A stretch of DNA of 64,000 nt from Sporomusa sp. KB1 (lineage in GTDB: Bacteria > Bacillota > Negativicutes > Sporomusales > Sporomusaceae): assembly GCF_007830295.1 (NCBI RefSeq), contig NZ_VLKC01000002.1:530940-594939 (forward strand). The letters run 5' to 3'. A program made the translations under genes and the position numbers. Below are positions 16,570-25,980 of this stretch, one piece after another; within the stretch, counting starts at the first letter, position 1, and each line of letters begins with the position of its first letter. The notes below the pieces were generated by a model that saw nothing but the letters and a program-made list of their open reading frames with translations, had not been told where the DNA came from and did not search any database.

Positions 16570-17175
16570 TTAGGCAAATAACTCTTGTTTTAACTTTTGA
16601 TAGTCTTCCCAGGTATCAGCATCGTAAAAAGCCGCCTTTTCAGGCCAGTCAACTTCCACAACCTGCGCCGGGTTAGCACGCATAATCTGCCGTCCGCCGG
16701 TATCACCGTTTAGCTCAGTAAGCGCAGTAAACCAATAGCTGCCAAATAGTACAGGACTATGGCGTTGTCCCTGATAACAAGGCACAATAATAGTTTTACT
16801 GCTGGCTGACTGCACGAAGCGAGCAATTAGAGTCTCAATCAGCGCTTGCGATACCAACGGCTGATCGCCCAAAAAAAACATGATACCGTCAAGCTCTCTG
16901 GCTAACTGCTGAACACCCAAAACAATCGACGTAGCCTGCCCCTGCTGTCGCTTGGAATTATAGATTGAGCGAATAGCCTGCGACTGGCACAGCGCAGCCA
17001 GCTTGGCCTCAGGTTCCCCAATAATGGCAATACAATCGGCCCACGGGAATTTGCGCACAATATCTAGTACATGGGACAACAAGGGTTGGCCAGCCAGTGG
17101 CAGCAGCAGTTTTTGCCGGCCCATACGGCTGGCAGTACCTGCCGCCAAAATTACTACCCCAATTCCATTACTCAC
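16570..17175 (-). CDS. mocA: Molybdenum cofactor cytidylyltransferase-like protein
   Basis: A 201-residue nucleotidyltransferase of the MocA/MobA-like family. It shows the pyrophosphorylase signature VILAAGTASRMGRQKLLLPL at residues 8-27 and the metal/nucleotide motif FFLGDQPLVS near residue 100. MocA transfers CMP to molybdopterin to give the cytosine dinucleotide cofactor used by xanthine dehydrogenase-type enzymes. The GTG start at 17175 overlaps the yqeC stop by four bases (GTGA) and has GAGGTG eight bases upstream. As last gene of the xdh operon, it most likely matures the cofactor of the enzyme encoded upstream. Confidence 0.85.
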   Translation of the reverse strand: MSNGIGVVILAAGTASRMGRQKLLLPLAGQPLLSHVLDIVRKFPWADCIAIIGEPEAKLAALCQSQAIRSIYNSKRQQGQATSIVLGVQQLARELDGIMFFLGDQPLVSQALIETLIARFVQSASSKTIIVPCYQGQRHSPVLFGSYWFTALTELNGDTGGRQIMRANPAQVVEVDWPEKAAFYDADTWEDYQKLKQELFA

Positions 17176-17921
17176 AGGTTATACACCTCGCTTGGCTGCA
17201 TGGCAACGCCGTAGCCTGTGGTTACCACTACCCGCTCAATACCCACATCAGCCACCTTAACATAGCCGGCAATTTGTTTGGCTGCTTGCCTCGCAGCCTG
17301 ATCACCGCTACCGCTAAGCAGTAAAACCTTGCTTCCCCGGGCATATTGGAAGATGCCCTGGTGATGCACGGCCAGCCTGGCAATATCCTGCCAGGTGATT
17401 GGCTCGCCCGGCTGTTTATTAATTATATGCGTCACTAACTCTAATCGATGGGTATTGGCTGGAGATAACGGCTGCTCCAGCGCGCTTATATTAACTACGC
17501 CGACAGTTCGCATTGTACTGGCAGGTATAACGGGCTCCTGCGCCGACGGAGCTTTAATAAGACAATGACGCGCCCCGTCTGCTTCAACCAAAATACAGGC
17601 ACCAGGCAGAGCGGCGGCCAGCTTATCCACCCAGTCGAGCGGTATCCCTATTACCTTTTCCCCCTCTTGCCGGAAAAACCAAGCCACCTGCTGCTGCTTT
17701 GCCAGTGCCTGCATAACCTTTGCCGCCCCTCGGCCATAGTTATCAGTCACCACCAGGGGATAATGAGTTATCTGACGATAAAACATCTTGGTTGTAGTTG
17801 TAACCACAATAGGCCATCCCAGACCAGCAGCGACAAGTGACTGCATTAAAGATGTCTTACCTCCCGCACCAACGCACGCCACTACACCTGGCTGCTTTAG
17901 TCCTACGGCATCTACCAGCAT
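17172..17921 (-). CDS. yqeC: YqeC family protein of molybdenum hydroxylase maturation
   Basis: A 249-residue P-loop-like protein of the YqeC family, found with molybdenum hydroxylases, especially selenium-dependent ones, and thought to act in cofactor maturation. A nucleotide-binding loop (VACVGAGGKTSLMQ) lies near residues 15-28, and ILVEADGARHCLIKAP near residue 130 is typical of the family. I place the start at the ATG at 17921, one base beyond the permease stop (TAATATG), indicating coupled translation; the frame stays open upstream to 17978 but overlaps the permease without a ribosome site. The exact biochemical role is not established. Confidence 0.8.
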   Translation of the reverse strand: MLVDAVGLKQPGVVACVGAGGKTSLMQSLVAAGLGWPIVVTTTTKMFYRQITHYPLVVTDNYGRGAAKVMQALAKQQQVAWFFRQEGEKVIGIPLDWVDKLAAALPGACILVEADGARHCLIKAPSAQEPVIPASTMRTVGVVNISALEQPLSPANTHRLELVTHIINKQPGEPITWQDIARLAVHHQGIFQYARGSKVLLLSGSGDQAARQAAKQIAGYVKVADVGIERVVVTTGYGVAMQPSEVYNL

Positions 17922-17922
17922 A

Positions 17923-19263
17923 TTAACCGATATATTCCTGCTTGCCAATAGCGGTTTCACCTGGTTTATCAGTACCATTTAAGGCAGCGTTCAAAATGAT
18001 CGCTGTCACACTGCCGGCAGTAATGCCGCTGTGGAGAATTACCTGTGCCCAACTGGGGAAGTTCTGATAAAAGTTAGGTACGGCCAGCGTAATCATGCCT
18101 ACGCCGATACTGACGGCAACTACCATAATATTGTGAGTACCATCAAATTGAACCTTGGATAAGGTCTTAATCCCGCTGGCAGCTACCATACCGAACATAG
18201 CAATGCCCGCGCCGCCTAATACCGGATTGGGAATAGCGGCAATAACAGCAGCTGCTTTAGGGAATAAGCCCAGGACTATCAGGATGACGCCAGCAGCTGC
18301 TACCACAAATCGGCTCTTAACCCTTGTCAAACCAACTAAGCCGACATTTTGCGCAAAAGCAGTGTACGGGAAACTATTCAATATCCCGCCCAAAATGGTG
18401 GAAAACCCATCGGCGCGGAGACCCTTGGTCAAATCCTTTTGCGTAACAGGCTTTTCAATAATCTCACCAATAGCGATACAGTCGCCTGTCGTTTCAGTCA
18501 TAACTACCAGCATAACCAGTACCATGGCGAGAATGGATGCCAGATCAAAGGTTGGCAGCCCAAAAGCAAACGGCGTGGTAACTCCCAGCCACGCGGCGAC
18601 AGGAACCTGGGAAAAGTTAACCATCCCCAGGGGAATAGCAATCAGCGTGCCCACAATTAGTCCCAAAAGAACAGCAATATTGCTTAAAAAGCCTTTAAAA
18701 TAGCGGTAGAAAAATAGCACAAGTATCAAGGTAACAAGCGCCATACAGATATAAGGGAAGGCCGCAAAATCCTTGGCTGCCGGATTGCCGCCAGCAGCCC
18801 AGCGAACCGCAACCGGCATCAGCGTGACACCAATGATAGTGATAATGGTACCTGTCACAACCGGCGGAAAGAAACGGATAAGCCGGCTAAAATAAGGACT
18901 CATTAGATAAGTCACAAGACCGGCGACCATTATAGATCCATATATGCCTGTCAGTCCGTGAGTCTTGCCAATAATAATCATGGGCGTCACTGCTGCGAAA
19001 GTTACCCCTTGAATAACAGGCATCTGAATACCCATATTCCCAAACCCAATGGTCTGAATCAGGGTCGCAATACCACAGGTGAATAAATCGGCGTTAATCA
19101 GGTAAATCAGCTGCTCTTTGCTCAATCCCAGCGCATTGGCAATAATGAGCGGCACAGCCACAGCCCCGGCGTACATAGCCAACACATGCTGCAAGCCGTA
19201 GGTAAACAGTTGGCCCAGTGGCAGTATTTCATCCACTGGATGCTTGGATTGGTTTTCTTGCAT
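17923..19263 (-). CDS. Xanthine/uric acid permease, NCS2 family
   Basis: A 446-residue inner-membrane purine:cation symporter with about 14 hydrophobic segments. It has the NCS2 start LQHVLAMYAGAVAVPLIIAN and the conserved segment VVMTETTGDCIAIGEI in the substrate-binding region. The glutamate and threonines there, plus its place in a xanthine dehydrogenase operon, favour xanthine or urate over uracil. It lies between xdhA and yqeC. R1 copy 2 occupies the gap upstream of it and may alter read-through from xdh. Confidence 0.85.
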   Translation of the reverse strand: MQENQSKHPVDEILPLGQLFTYGLQHVLAMYAGAVAVPLIIANALGLSKEQLIYLINADLFTCGIATLIQTIGFGNMGIQMPVIQGVTFAAVTPMIIIGKTHGLTGIYGSIMVAGLVTYLMSPYFSRLIRFFPPVVTGTIITIIGVTLMPVAVRWAAGGNPAAKDFAAFPYICMALVTLILVLFFYRYFKGFLSNIAVLLGLIVGTLIAIPLGMVNFSQVPVAAWLGVTTPFAFGLPTFDLASILAMVLVMLVVMTETTGDCIAIGEIIEKPVTQKDLTKGLRADGFSTILGGILNSFPYTAFAQNVGLVGLTRVKSRFVVAAAGVILIVLGLFPKAAAVIAAIPNPVLGGAGIAMFGMVAASGIKTLSKVQFDGTHNIMVVAVSIGVGMITLAVPNFYQNFPSWAQVILHSGITAGSVTAIILNAALNGTDKPGETAIGKQEYIG

Positions 19264-19299
19264 TACATTTTCCCTCCTTCTATTCTTTGGGGATTAACG

Positions 19300-19409
19300 T
19301 TATCTTAGTACGCGAGTCAAGACTCCCGCCTCTACAGGCGGCGTTAATTCAGGTGGAGTAGACTCTCCACCTGAATCCCCAGTGTTTCAGCTATGCTGAA
19401 ACGAGTTCA
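19300..19409 (-). repeat. Dispersed hairpin repeat R1, copy 2
   Basis: A near-consensus copy in the same direction as the flanking genes. On the minus strand it starts with the TGA stop of xdhA (TGAACTCGTTTCAGC) and ends ACTAAGATAA. The stems GTTTCAGC/GCTGAAAC, TTCAGGTGGAG/CTCCACCTGAA, CGCCT/AGGCG and GAGTC/GACTC are all intact. Confidence 0.9.
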
Positions 19410-21698
19410 CTTGGGTCTTGCTTGTGATTTCATCCCCATAAACACCTTTTCTGGAGTAATTGGCAAACGGGTAATACTGACGGCCACTGCATTATACACA
19501 GCATGAGCAATGGCGGGCGATGGCGTATTGATAACCGCTTCGCCAATCGACTTGGCACCAAACGGGCCTGTTGGCTCATAGCTCTCTTCAAAAGCCACGG
19601 TAATCCTGCCTACATCCTTCCGGCAAGGAATCTTATATTGCATAAAGTTATTGGTCTGCAACCGGCCACGTTCGTCATAGCGAACTTCCTCGTACATAGC
19701 CATACCAATGCCCTGGGCGATTCCACCCTCTACCTGGATTTTGACCAGGTTGGCATTAAGTATAGTACCGCAATCTACGACCGCTACATAATCAATAAGT
19801 TCAAACTTCCCGGTCTCTGTATCTACTTCCACTTCAACAAAACCAGCAATGAATGGCGGTGGTGATATCGGCGAGCCATAGGTGGCGTTACCTACCAGCT
19901 GGCACTTGTCGGTCCCCACAACCAATGATTCTGCCAGCGTTTTGAGACTGATTGCCTTACTGCCGTTAAGCGCTGTAAGCTGCTGACCATCAAATTCAAT
20001 TTGTTCCGGCGCCACAGCCAGGACTTTGGCACCTTGGGCAATAATCTGATTTTTTAAATCTTCGGCAGCCTGCAGCACAGCCATACCAGTGACATAGGCT
20101 GTGCTTGAGGCATAAGAACCGGGATCATAAGGCGAAACATCGGTGTCTGCCGCATGAACAATAATTTTCTCTGGCGGTGTATCCAATACCTCTGCGGCAA
20201 CCTGAGCCAGCATCGTATCACTGCCTGTCCCCATATCGGTGGAACCGATGAGTAAAACATAGTGACCGTCCTCATTCAGGCGGATGGCCGCCGAAGACGT
20301 GTCAATACCGGCAATGCCTGAACCTTGCATGGTTACAGCCATACCAACAGCCCGTATTTTGCCGTCGGGCAGTTCCCTGCGGGGATATTTATCTTGCCAG
20401 CCAATCATCTCTCTGCCTTTTTGGATACAGCGCTCCAAGGTCGAGCTGCCAAGCACATTGCCATGATAAGCAAGCGCGGTTTCGCCTTCCTTGATTATAT
20501 TTTTGAGCCTAAGCTCGGCTGGATCCATATTGAGCCTGGCTGCCAATTTGTTGATTGTCGATTCCAGCGCAAAGGTTCCCTGGGTAGCTCCATATCCCCG
20601 GAGTGCTCCTGCCGGCGTTTTGTTTGTATACACAGCGTGACCGTGGTAACGGACAGCTCTGGTCTTATTATAGAGTGGCAGCGTCTTATCGCCACACACC
20701 GAAAAAGTAGTTGACCCATGTTCACCATAAGCCCCGGTGTCTGATAGATTTTCAATATCAAGGGCGCGGATAAAACCGTCTTTGTCTGCACCTAATCTGA
20801 CTTTCAGCCGCATGGCATGGCGGCTGGTAGTACAGCCGAAGGTCTCGGCACGGCTATAGATAAACATGGCGGGTTTGCCGGTTTTAAGAGTCACCAAGCC
20901 GGCAAATACTTCGCCTGAACCAGTTTGTTTGCCGCCAAAACCACCGCCAATCCGCGGTTTGATAACCCGCACTCTCGTAGCAGGCAGTTCTAAAGCCCGC
21001 GCTACTTGCCGTTTAATATGGAAAGGAACTTGCGTGGAAGTAACCACTACCAATCGGTCAGTATGGTCAAGATAGGTAAACGCGCGAAAGGTTTCCATCA
21101 TCGCCGGCGCCTGAGCCTGCGTATAATAGGTTTCTTCAACAACAATATCACAATTCTTTAGTTCCTGTTCAACATCGCCTGCTGCCAAGGTATGGGAGGC
21201 GCAAATATTGCGTTCTTTTGCCAGGCCAATATCAAAATTGCAGAACAAATCATCTTCCGGATGAATGACTGAGGCATGATCAATGGCCTGCTCAAAATCA
21301 AGCACTGGTTCAAACACCTCATAGGAAACTTTGATTAGTTTCATGGCCGCATTGGCAGCCTGTTCGCTGGTAGCGGCAACTATGGCTACCTCATCACCAA
21401 CATATCTGACAATAGGGTCAAGAATCAACCGGTCATAAGGCGATGGTTCAGGATAAGATTGACCAGCCAGTGTAAACCGCACTTTAGGAACATCTTTATG
21501 GGTAAGGATGCATTCTACCCCTTTACAATTACGCGCTTTAGTTGTATCAATCGACTTGATTCTGGCAAACGCATGCGGACTGCGCAGGATTTTTATCACC
21601 AGGGCATTGGCGGGTGCCAAATCTTCAGTATATACAGGCTTACCTGTGCAAATAGCAATCGCATCCGTTTTAGGCAAAGCTTGACCTACATATTTCAT
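19407..21698 (-). CDS. xdhA: Xanthine dehydrogenase, molybdenum-binding catalytic subunit
   Basis: A 763-residue molybdenum hydroxylase large subunit that oxidises hypoxanthine and xanthine. Typical cofactor-binding segments are visible: RIGGGFGGKQ near residue 245, the ALRGYGATQG stretch near 365, and GPFGAKSIGEAVINT near 715, which carries the catalytic glutamate. Length fits the family. The start at 21698 overlaps the stop of the 2Fe-2S subunit gene by four bases (ATGA); an upstream in-frame extension lies inside that gene and is rejected. The stop codon coincides with the first bases of R1 copy 2. Confidence 0.9.
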   Translation of the reverse strand: MKYVGQALPKTDAIAICTGKPVYTEDLAPANALVIKILRSPHAFARIKSIDTTKARNCKGVECILTHKDVPKVRFTLAGQSYPEPSPYDRLILDPIVRYVGDEVAIVAATSEQAANAAMKLIKVSYEVFEPVLDFEQAIDHASVIHPEDDLFCNFDIGLAKERNICASHTLAAGDVEQELKNCDIVVEETYYTQAQAPAMMETFRAFTYLDHTDRLVVVTSTQVPFHIKRQVARALELPATRVRVIKPRIGGGFGGKQTGSGEVFAGLVTLKTGKPAMFIYSRAETFGCTTSRHAMRLKVRLGADKDGFIRALDIENLSDTGAYGEHGSTTFSVCGDKTLPLYNKTRAVRYHGHAVYTNKTPAGALRGYGATQGTFALESTINKLAARLNMDPAELRLKNIIKEGETALAYHGNVLGSSTLERCIQKGREMIGWQDKYPRRELPDGKIRAVGMAVTMQGSGIAGIDTSSAAIRLNEDGHYVLLIGSTDMGTGSDTMLAQVAAEVLDTPPEKIIVHAADTDVSPYDPGSYASSTAYVTGMAVLQAAEDLKNQIIAQGAKVLAVAPEQIEFDGQQLTALNGSKAISLKTLAESLVVGTDKCQLVGNATYGSPISPPPFIAGFVEVEVDTETGKFELIDYVAVVDCGTILNANLVKIQVEGGIAQGIGMAMYEEVRYDERGRLQTNNFMQYKIPCRKDVGRITVAFEESYEPTGPFGAKSIGEAVINTPSPAIAHAVYNAVAVSITRLPITPEKVFMGMKSQARPK

Positions 21699-22150
21699 CC
21701 TGCTGTCACCCCCAGGTACTTCTTGATTGCCCTGAGCTGTCCCTGATAACCGGTACAACGGCACATGTTACCTGTCAAATAGTGAATCATGTCAGCTTCG
21801 GCGGGATTAACCAGCTCCCGTTTCATGGCCAGCACTGTCAGGATAAAGCCGGGACTACAGTAACCACACTGTTCAGCCCCTTCTGCTGCCATAAAGTGAG
21901 CAAATTCCTCTGCCTCATGGCGCAACCCCTCAATAGTGGTAATATGCTTGCCAGCCGCGCGAAAGGATAAAATAGAACAAGACAACGTCGGTTTACCGTT
22001 CAGCCAGATCGTGCATAATCCACAGCAGGAAGTATCACAGCCTCTTCTTACACTGTACAAACCCTGCTGGCGCAGCGTATCCACAAGAAAATCGTTAGGA
22101 TGAACCTCGAGAGTAACCTGCCGGTGATTGATGATGACTGTTATTTGCAT
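21695..22150 (-). CDS. Xanthine dehydrogenase, [2Fe-2S] subunit
   Basis: A 151-residue electron-transfer subunit with two [2Fe-2S] clusters. The N-terminal plant-ferredoxin-like cluster uses RRGCDTSCCGLCTIWLNGK and a following Cys (TLSC). The C-terminal helical cluster uses EQCGYCSPGF and MCRCTGYQG. An extra cysteine follows the second ligand position (SCCG). Its ATG lies 12 bases downstream of GGAGGTGGCAGC inside the end of the FAD-subunit gene, so the genes overlap and are coupled. It passes electrons from the molybdenum site to FAD. Confidence 0.92.
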   Translation of the reverse strand: MQITVIINHRQVTLEVHPNDFLVDTLRQQGLYSVRRGCDTSCCGLCTIWLNGKPTLSCSILSFRAAGKHITTIEGLRHEAEEFAHFMAAEGAEQCGYCSPGFILTVLAMKRELVNPAEADMIHYLTGNMCRCTGYQGQLRAIKKYLGVTAG

Positions 22151-22941
22151 GCTGCCACCTCCGCAATAGCCCGTTTAATAAGTGTTTTGGCTACAGCCTG
22201 CCGATACACAGCGGAAGCGCGCCGGTTGTCACCAAAGGACAATTCGCCTACTGCTGTTTGTACAGCCTGCTCCATGACCTCAGCGGTTACATTATCGGCC
22301 TCTCTTAGTAGCGCCGCCGCTTGAACAGCTAGTCTGGCGCGAGTAGGCCTGGCACCAACGGCAATTTTCCATTCACCCTCAAGCTGGGATGCCGCCACCG
22401 TCAACAAGGGATAATCACTGGCTGAGTTGCGCAAAGCCTGATAGGCAGCATGGCCCTTGGTTTTATGAATGATTATTTTTGTCAAAATATCTTTGCTGCG
22501 GGGCGTATCCAAAAAGGCCGCTAACGCCATCCGCCCGCTTTTAACTAATTCAACTTCAGTATCAAGCGCCAGTAAGGCGGTAAGAAAATCAGAAAAACCA
22601 TAACGCATAAAGACAGACGCACCAACAGTCACAACATTACGAAACTGCACACCAATAATATTAGCTACTGCTTTTGGCAATAAACCATCGGCATAGTTAT
22701 TTAGAGCTGCATCTGTTTCTACCTCACGCAAACTTGTCATGGCACCAATTTCGATATAGCTGCCATAGTCTTTACTATATCTCAGACCAAGTTTCGACAA
22801 ATCAACTCCGGTATGGATGGTCTGAGAGCCCATTCGTAGATAGGCACAGCCGCCCAGCACGGCATTGCTTCTTTTCTCTTTTAAAATATTATAAGCGGCT
22901 TCCAGCGTATCTGGCTGCGCTACATTAAGCAATGTGAACAA
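22141..22941 (-). CDS. xdhB: Xanthine dehydrogenase, FAD-binding subunit
   Basis: A 266-residue FAD subunit of the CoxM/XdhB type. The first FAD motif appears as VLGGCAYLRMG near residue 31, and a second as IIGVQFRNVVTVGASV near residue 93, where the family usually has IRN..T.GGN. The C-terminal CO-dehydrogenase flavoprotein domain covers about residues 165-262. The start is a TTG at 22941, seven bases after GGAGG; no better ATG exists. It is the first gene of the six-gene operon down to mocA. Confidence 0.88.
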   Translation of the reverse strand: MFTLLNVAQPDTLEAAYNILKEKRSNAVLGGCAYLRMGSQTIHTGVDLSKLGLRYSKDYGSYIEIGAMTSLREVETDAALNNYADGLLPKAVANIIGVQFRNVVTVGASVFMRYGFSDFLTALLALDTEVELVKSGRMALAAFLDTPRSKDILTKIIIHKTKGHAAYQALRNSASDYPLLTVAASQLEGEWKIAVGARPTRARLAVQAAALLREADNVTAEVMEQAVQTAVGELSFGDNRRASAVYRQAVAKTLIKRAIAEVAACK

Positions 22942-22998
22942 TTTTCAACCTCCATTACCGATCAAACCTTTGGCAATTATTTCACTAGTATAGTTCGA

Positions 22999-23004
22999 AT
23001 TATA
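22999..23004 (-). promoter_or_regulatory. Extended -10 element of the xdh operon promoter
   Basis: On the minus strand, TGTTATAAT gives an extended -10 about 55 bases upstream of the xdhB start. A convincing -35 is not visible, which would suit an activated promoter. Confidence 0.5.
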
Positions 23005-23107
23005 ACATAGGCGCTTGCTTGTCGAAAAGAACTATTGTATAGGTTGTGTATCCAGAGAGAAAAAAATGCCGACCACTGCAACAGTTGCATGCGACCGGCC
23101 AATATAT

Positions 23108-24664
23108 TTACACTATCTTTGTTGTCCAATTCTCGACATTCCATACTGCTGTTACCCAGTCTTCGTAAAATTCAGGTTCGTGGGAAACCAGGAGAATTGT
23201 GCCTTTGTACTCAATTAGAGCCCGTTTTAGTTCGGCCTTGGCTTCGATATCAAGGTGGTTGGTGGGCTCGTCCAGCACCAACCAGTTAACATCTTTAAGC
23301 ATAAGTTTACATAGCCGCACTTTAGCATTCTCGCCCCCGCTTAAAACCATCATTTGGCTGGTTATATGCTCATTGGTCAGACCACAACGCGCCAGTGCGG
23401 CCCGTACTTCAAAATTGGTCAGGCCAGGGAATTCATCCCATACCTCTTCTATGGCAGTGCGGCTGTTATTACGGCTGGATTCCTGCTCAAAATAACCGGC
23501 TTGCAGATAATCACCCAAGATGACCTTGCCGTCAACCGGTTTGATATACCCGAGCAAGGTTTTAAGCAGTGTTGATTTGCCAAGGCCGTTCACACCTCTA
23601 ATAGCTACTTTCTGCCCGCGCTCTAAGGTAATATCCACCGGTTTGGTAAGCGGCTCATTATAGCCCAGCACCAAACCTTTGGCCTCAACAACAAATCGGC
23701 TGGGCGTCCGGGCTTCGCGGAACTGGAAAGTGGGTTTCGGCTTCTCCCGTGGTTTTTCCATAATCTCCATTTTATCCAGTCTTTTCTGGCGACTGTTAGC
23801 CATGCCCCGGGTAGCCACCCGGGCCTTATTGCGGGCGATAAAGTCCTCCAGGCGGTCAACTTCTTGTTGCTGCCGCTCATATGCTTTGGTTTCCTGGCTT
23901 TTACGCATAGCGTACATTTGCTGAAATTGCTCATAATCGCCAGTATACCGGGTAAGAACCGCGTTTTCCACATGATAAATAACATTAACAACTTCATTCA
24001 AAAAAGGAATATCATGCGATACCAGGATAAAGCTATTATCATACGCTTTGAGGTAACGCTTCAGCCACTCGATATGTTCAACGTCAAGATAGTTGGTAGG
24101 TTCGTCTAAAATGAGAATGGTAGGATTTTGTAATAGCAGCTTGGTTAGCAGCACCTTAGTGCGCTGCCCGCCGCTCAAGTCTGCTACATCGCGGTCAAGA
24201 CCGATATCGCCCAGCCCTAAGCCATTGGCTACTTCTTCAATTTTGGCATCAATAATATAGAAGCTGCCATGTTCGAGCATATCTTGTATCTCGCCGACTT
24301 CTTCCATCATTTTTTCTACTTCTTCCGGGGCAGCCTCACCCATTTTATTATAGAGACCCAGCATCTCGGCTTCCATGTCAAACATGTTCTGAAATGCTTC
24401 CCGCAGTACATCCCTGATGGTCTTACCCTTGGTTAGCACCGAATGCTGGTCAAGATAACCGACAATCACGCGGTTAGACCATTCCACTTTACCTTCATCA
24501 GGGGTCAATTGGCCTGTAATAATATTTAAAAAGGTCGATTTTCCTTCGCCATTAGCGCCGATCAAACCGACATGTTCGCCTCGTAACAGGCGGAAAGAAG
24601 CCTCGGCAAGAATAGCACGGGCACCAAAACCATGGGATACATTTTCAACAGTTAAAACACTCAT
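23108..24664 (-). CDS. ABC-F family ATPase
   Basis: A 518-residue soluble protein with two ABC ATPase domains and no membrane part, hence an ABC-F ribosome-associated factor (YbiT/YkpA branch). Domain 1 has Walker A GANGEGKST near residue 38, LSGGQ near 150 and LDEPTNYLD near 175. Domain 2 has GVNGLGKST near residue 350, LSGGE near 435 and LDEPTNHLD near 460. A charged linker follows domain 1 (about residues 245-320). Such factors act on ribosomes at the tRNA exit site. The ATG at 24664 follows AGAGGAGT and lies under a strong promoter. Confidence 0.88.
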   Translation of the reverse strand: MSVLTVENVSHGFGARAILAEASFRLLRGEHVGLIGANGEGKSTFLNIITGQLTPDEGKVEWSNRVIVGYLDQHSVLTKGKTIRDVLREAFQNMFDMEAEMLGLYNKMGEAAPEEVEKMMEEVGEIQDMLEHGSFYIIDAKIEEVANGLGLGDIGLDRDVADLSGGQRTKVLLTKLLLQNPTILILDEPTNYLDVEHIEWLKRYLKAYDNSFILVSHDIPFLNEVVNVIYHVENAVLTRYTGDYEQFQQMYAMRKSQETKAYERQQQEVDRLEDFIARNKARVATRGMANSRQKRLDKMEIMEKPREKPKPTFQFREARTPSRFVVEAKGLVLGYNEPLTKPVDITLERGQKVAIRGVNGLGKSTLLKTLLGYIKPVDGKVILGDYLQAGYFEQESSRNNSRTAIEEVWDEFPGLTNFEVRAALARCGLTNEHITSQMMVLSGGENAKVRLCKLMLKDVNWLVLDEPTNHLDIEAKAELKRALIEYKGTILLVSHEPEFYEDWVTAVWNVENWTTKIV

Positions 24665-24698
24665 TTTTTTACTCCTCTTACTGTGCAAATACCTTTAT

Positions 24699-24728
24699 AT
24701 TTTAGCGCAAAGCGGCTAGAGCTGTCAA
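24699..24728 (-). promoter_or_regulatory. Sigma-70 promoter of the ABC-F gene
   Basis: On the minus strand, TTGACA (24723-24728) and TAAAAT (24699-24704) are 18 bases apart, about 35 bases before the start codon. Confidence 0.7.
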
Positions 24729-24751
24729 AACCATTTTTTCAAAAAGAAAAA

Positions 24752-24787
24752 ATACCCTGATGAAGAAGTTTGTCTTTATCAGGGTAT
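24752..24787 (-). terminator. Rho-independent terminator downstream of the chemoreceptor
   Basis: ATACCCTGAT pairs perfectly with ATCAGGGTAT and is followed on the minus strand by TTTTTTC. It lies about 200 bp after the chemoreceptor stop. Confidence 0.7.
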
Positions 24788-24988
24788 AAAAATGAAATAT
24801 GTTCGTAGCAAGCTTAGCTACAAAACCAGAGCTAGGCAAATATATTTATCTGGATTTTACTCTTGCTTTTGAGTAAAAATACAGTCATTTTTACAAAACT
24901 CTTTATTCTGAAACACACTCTATCAGTAATACCAGGAGTCCCGCCATAATCCTGATAACTGCTCCATAAAATACTAATATAGCACTTT

Positions 24989-25816
24989 TTATACCACCTC
25001 GGCAATCTTTTCGAGTTCATTCGTCGTGGCGGTCAAGGATTGCATCGTTGACGTCGTTTGTTCTGTTGCTGCCGCCTGCCGTCTGCTAAGCTCGAAAGCC
25101 CGCTCAACCGTTTGGGTTACGCTTTCCGTTTGGTTCTGAATATCTTGCAATATTTTTTTTATTTCGGCAACGGAATTAGCACTGTTAACAGCCATTTTAC
25201 GAATCTCATCGGCGACAACTGCAAATCCTTTGCCATGATCTCCCGCCCGAGCGGCTTCAATTGCAGCATTGAGTCCAAGTAGATTGGAATTATCAGCAAT
25301 ATCGCTGACAAATTTTAAAATATCGCCCGTTTTATTTATCTGGATAGCAACATTGTGTTCGCCATCCCTAATCTTACTCAGTTCTTCCGCCAAGCGCGTC
25401 GCTGTGGCCCCTAACTCCTGGGATGTTACCGCCATTTTTTCGGTTGTGGCGGCAACCGTTTGCGCCACTGCGTGAACATTATCTTGATTCTCCATACTTA
25501 CAGACATGGAAAAAACACCGATCAATGATCCAGCATTCTCAAATACCGGTTCGCACCACACTTTCAGTTTTATCCCTAAAATTTCTTTTGGAATTACCTC
25601 ACTCACCGGCCGCCCAGTTTCTATGCACTGATAGCCGAGTCCCGGAGGTATACGTTTTCCAGGTTCAAACAATGCCGGAACGTTCGGAAGAAAATCAGGT
25701 TTTTGGGCACCAGCTATAATCACTCCATCTTTATCGATAACGACGGCGCTGCAGGGAAATGGATTTGCTGCAATAATGATATTAATACAATCGCCCAGAA
25801 CCTCCAATTTGTTCAT
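24989..25816 (-). CDS. Soluble methyl-accepting chemotaxis-type receptor
   Basis: A 275-residue cytoplasmic receptor. Residues 1-115 form a PAS/GAF-like sensing domain ([19 protein letters not shown], then [16 protein letters not shown]). After a short helix the MCP signalling hairpin follows, with the conserved tip [20 protein letters not shown] near residue 180. There are no transmembrane helices, so it senses an intracellular signal. Only one side of the usual long coiled coil is present, giving a short signalling domain. The start is the ATG at 25816; upstream in-frame Met codons overlap AAAGGA. Confidence 0.8.
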   Translation of the reverse strand: MNKLEVLGDCINIIIAANPFPCSAVVIDKDGVIIAGAQKPDFLPNVPALFEPGKRIPPGLGYQCIETGRPVSEVIPKEILGIKLKVWCEPVFENAGSLIGVFSMSVSMENQDNVHAVAQTVAATTEKMAVTSQELGATATRLAEELSKIRDGEHNVAIQINKTGDILKFVSDIADNSNLLGLNAAIEAARAGDHGKGFAVVADEIRKMAVNSANSVAEIKKILQDIQNQTESVTQTVERAFELSRRQAAATEQTTSTMQSLTATTNELEKIAEVV

Positions 25817-25894
25817 TATTATAACCATTCCTTTCAAGCTCAGTGGTAACGGTATGAAACCATTGCCCACTATAGTGGTCGATTATTGAAACTC

Positions 25895-25980
25895 GACGGC
25901 CTAGTAGTGTTGCTCCATCGAAGCATTTAATGTAGCTTATATCCTCGAAGTTTAAAGTTTTAGGCCGTCTATTTACCTGA
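25895..25980 (-). repeat. 3' flank duplicated at 34255-34340
   Basis: This 86-bp stretch around the end of the first UroD-like gene matches 34255-34340 at all but about eight positions. Its ends, GACGGCCTA and TAGGCCGTC, form a perfect nine-base inverted repeat here, so it may also act as a terminator stem. Confidence 0.75.

Larger units (their letters stand above)
24665..24988. other. Intergenic region between the ABC-F gene and the chemoreceptor
   Basis: No gene is supported in this 324-bp stretch. It holds the ABC-F promoter (24699-24728), a terminator hairpin (24752-24787), and about 200 bp of AT-rich sequence next to the chemoreceptor stop. A 62-codon open frame there has no ribosome site. 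Confidence 0.6.

Noticed and set aside
24832..25020. 62-codon minus-strand frame overlapping the chemoreceptor end
   Set aside because: No ribosome site and unusual composition; it covers the AT-rich gap before the terminator.
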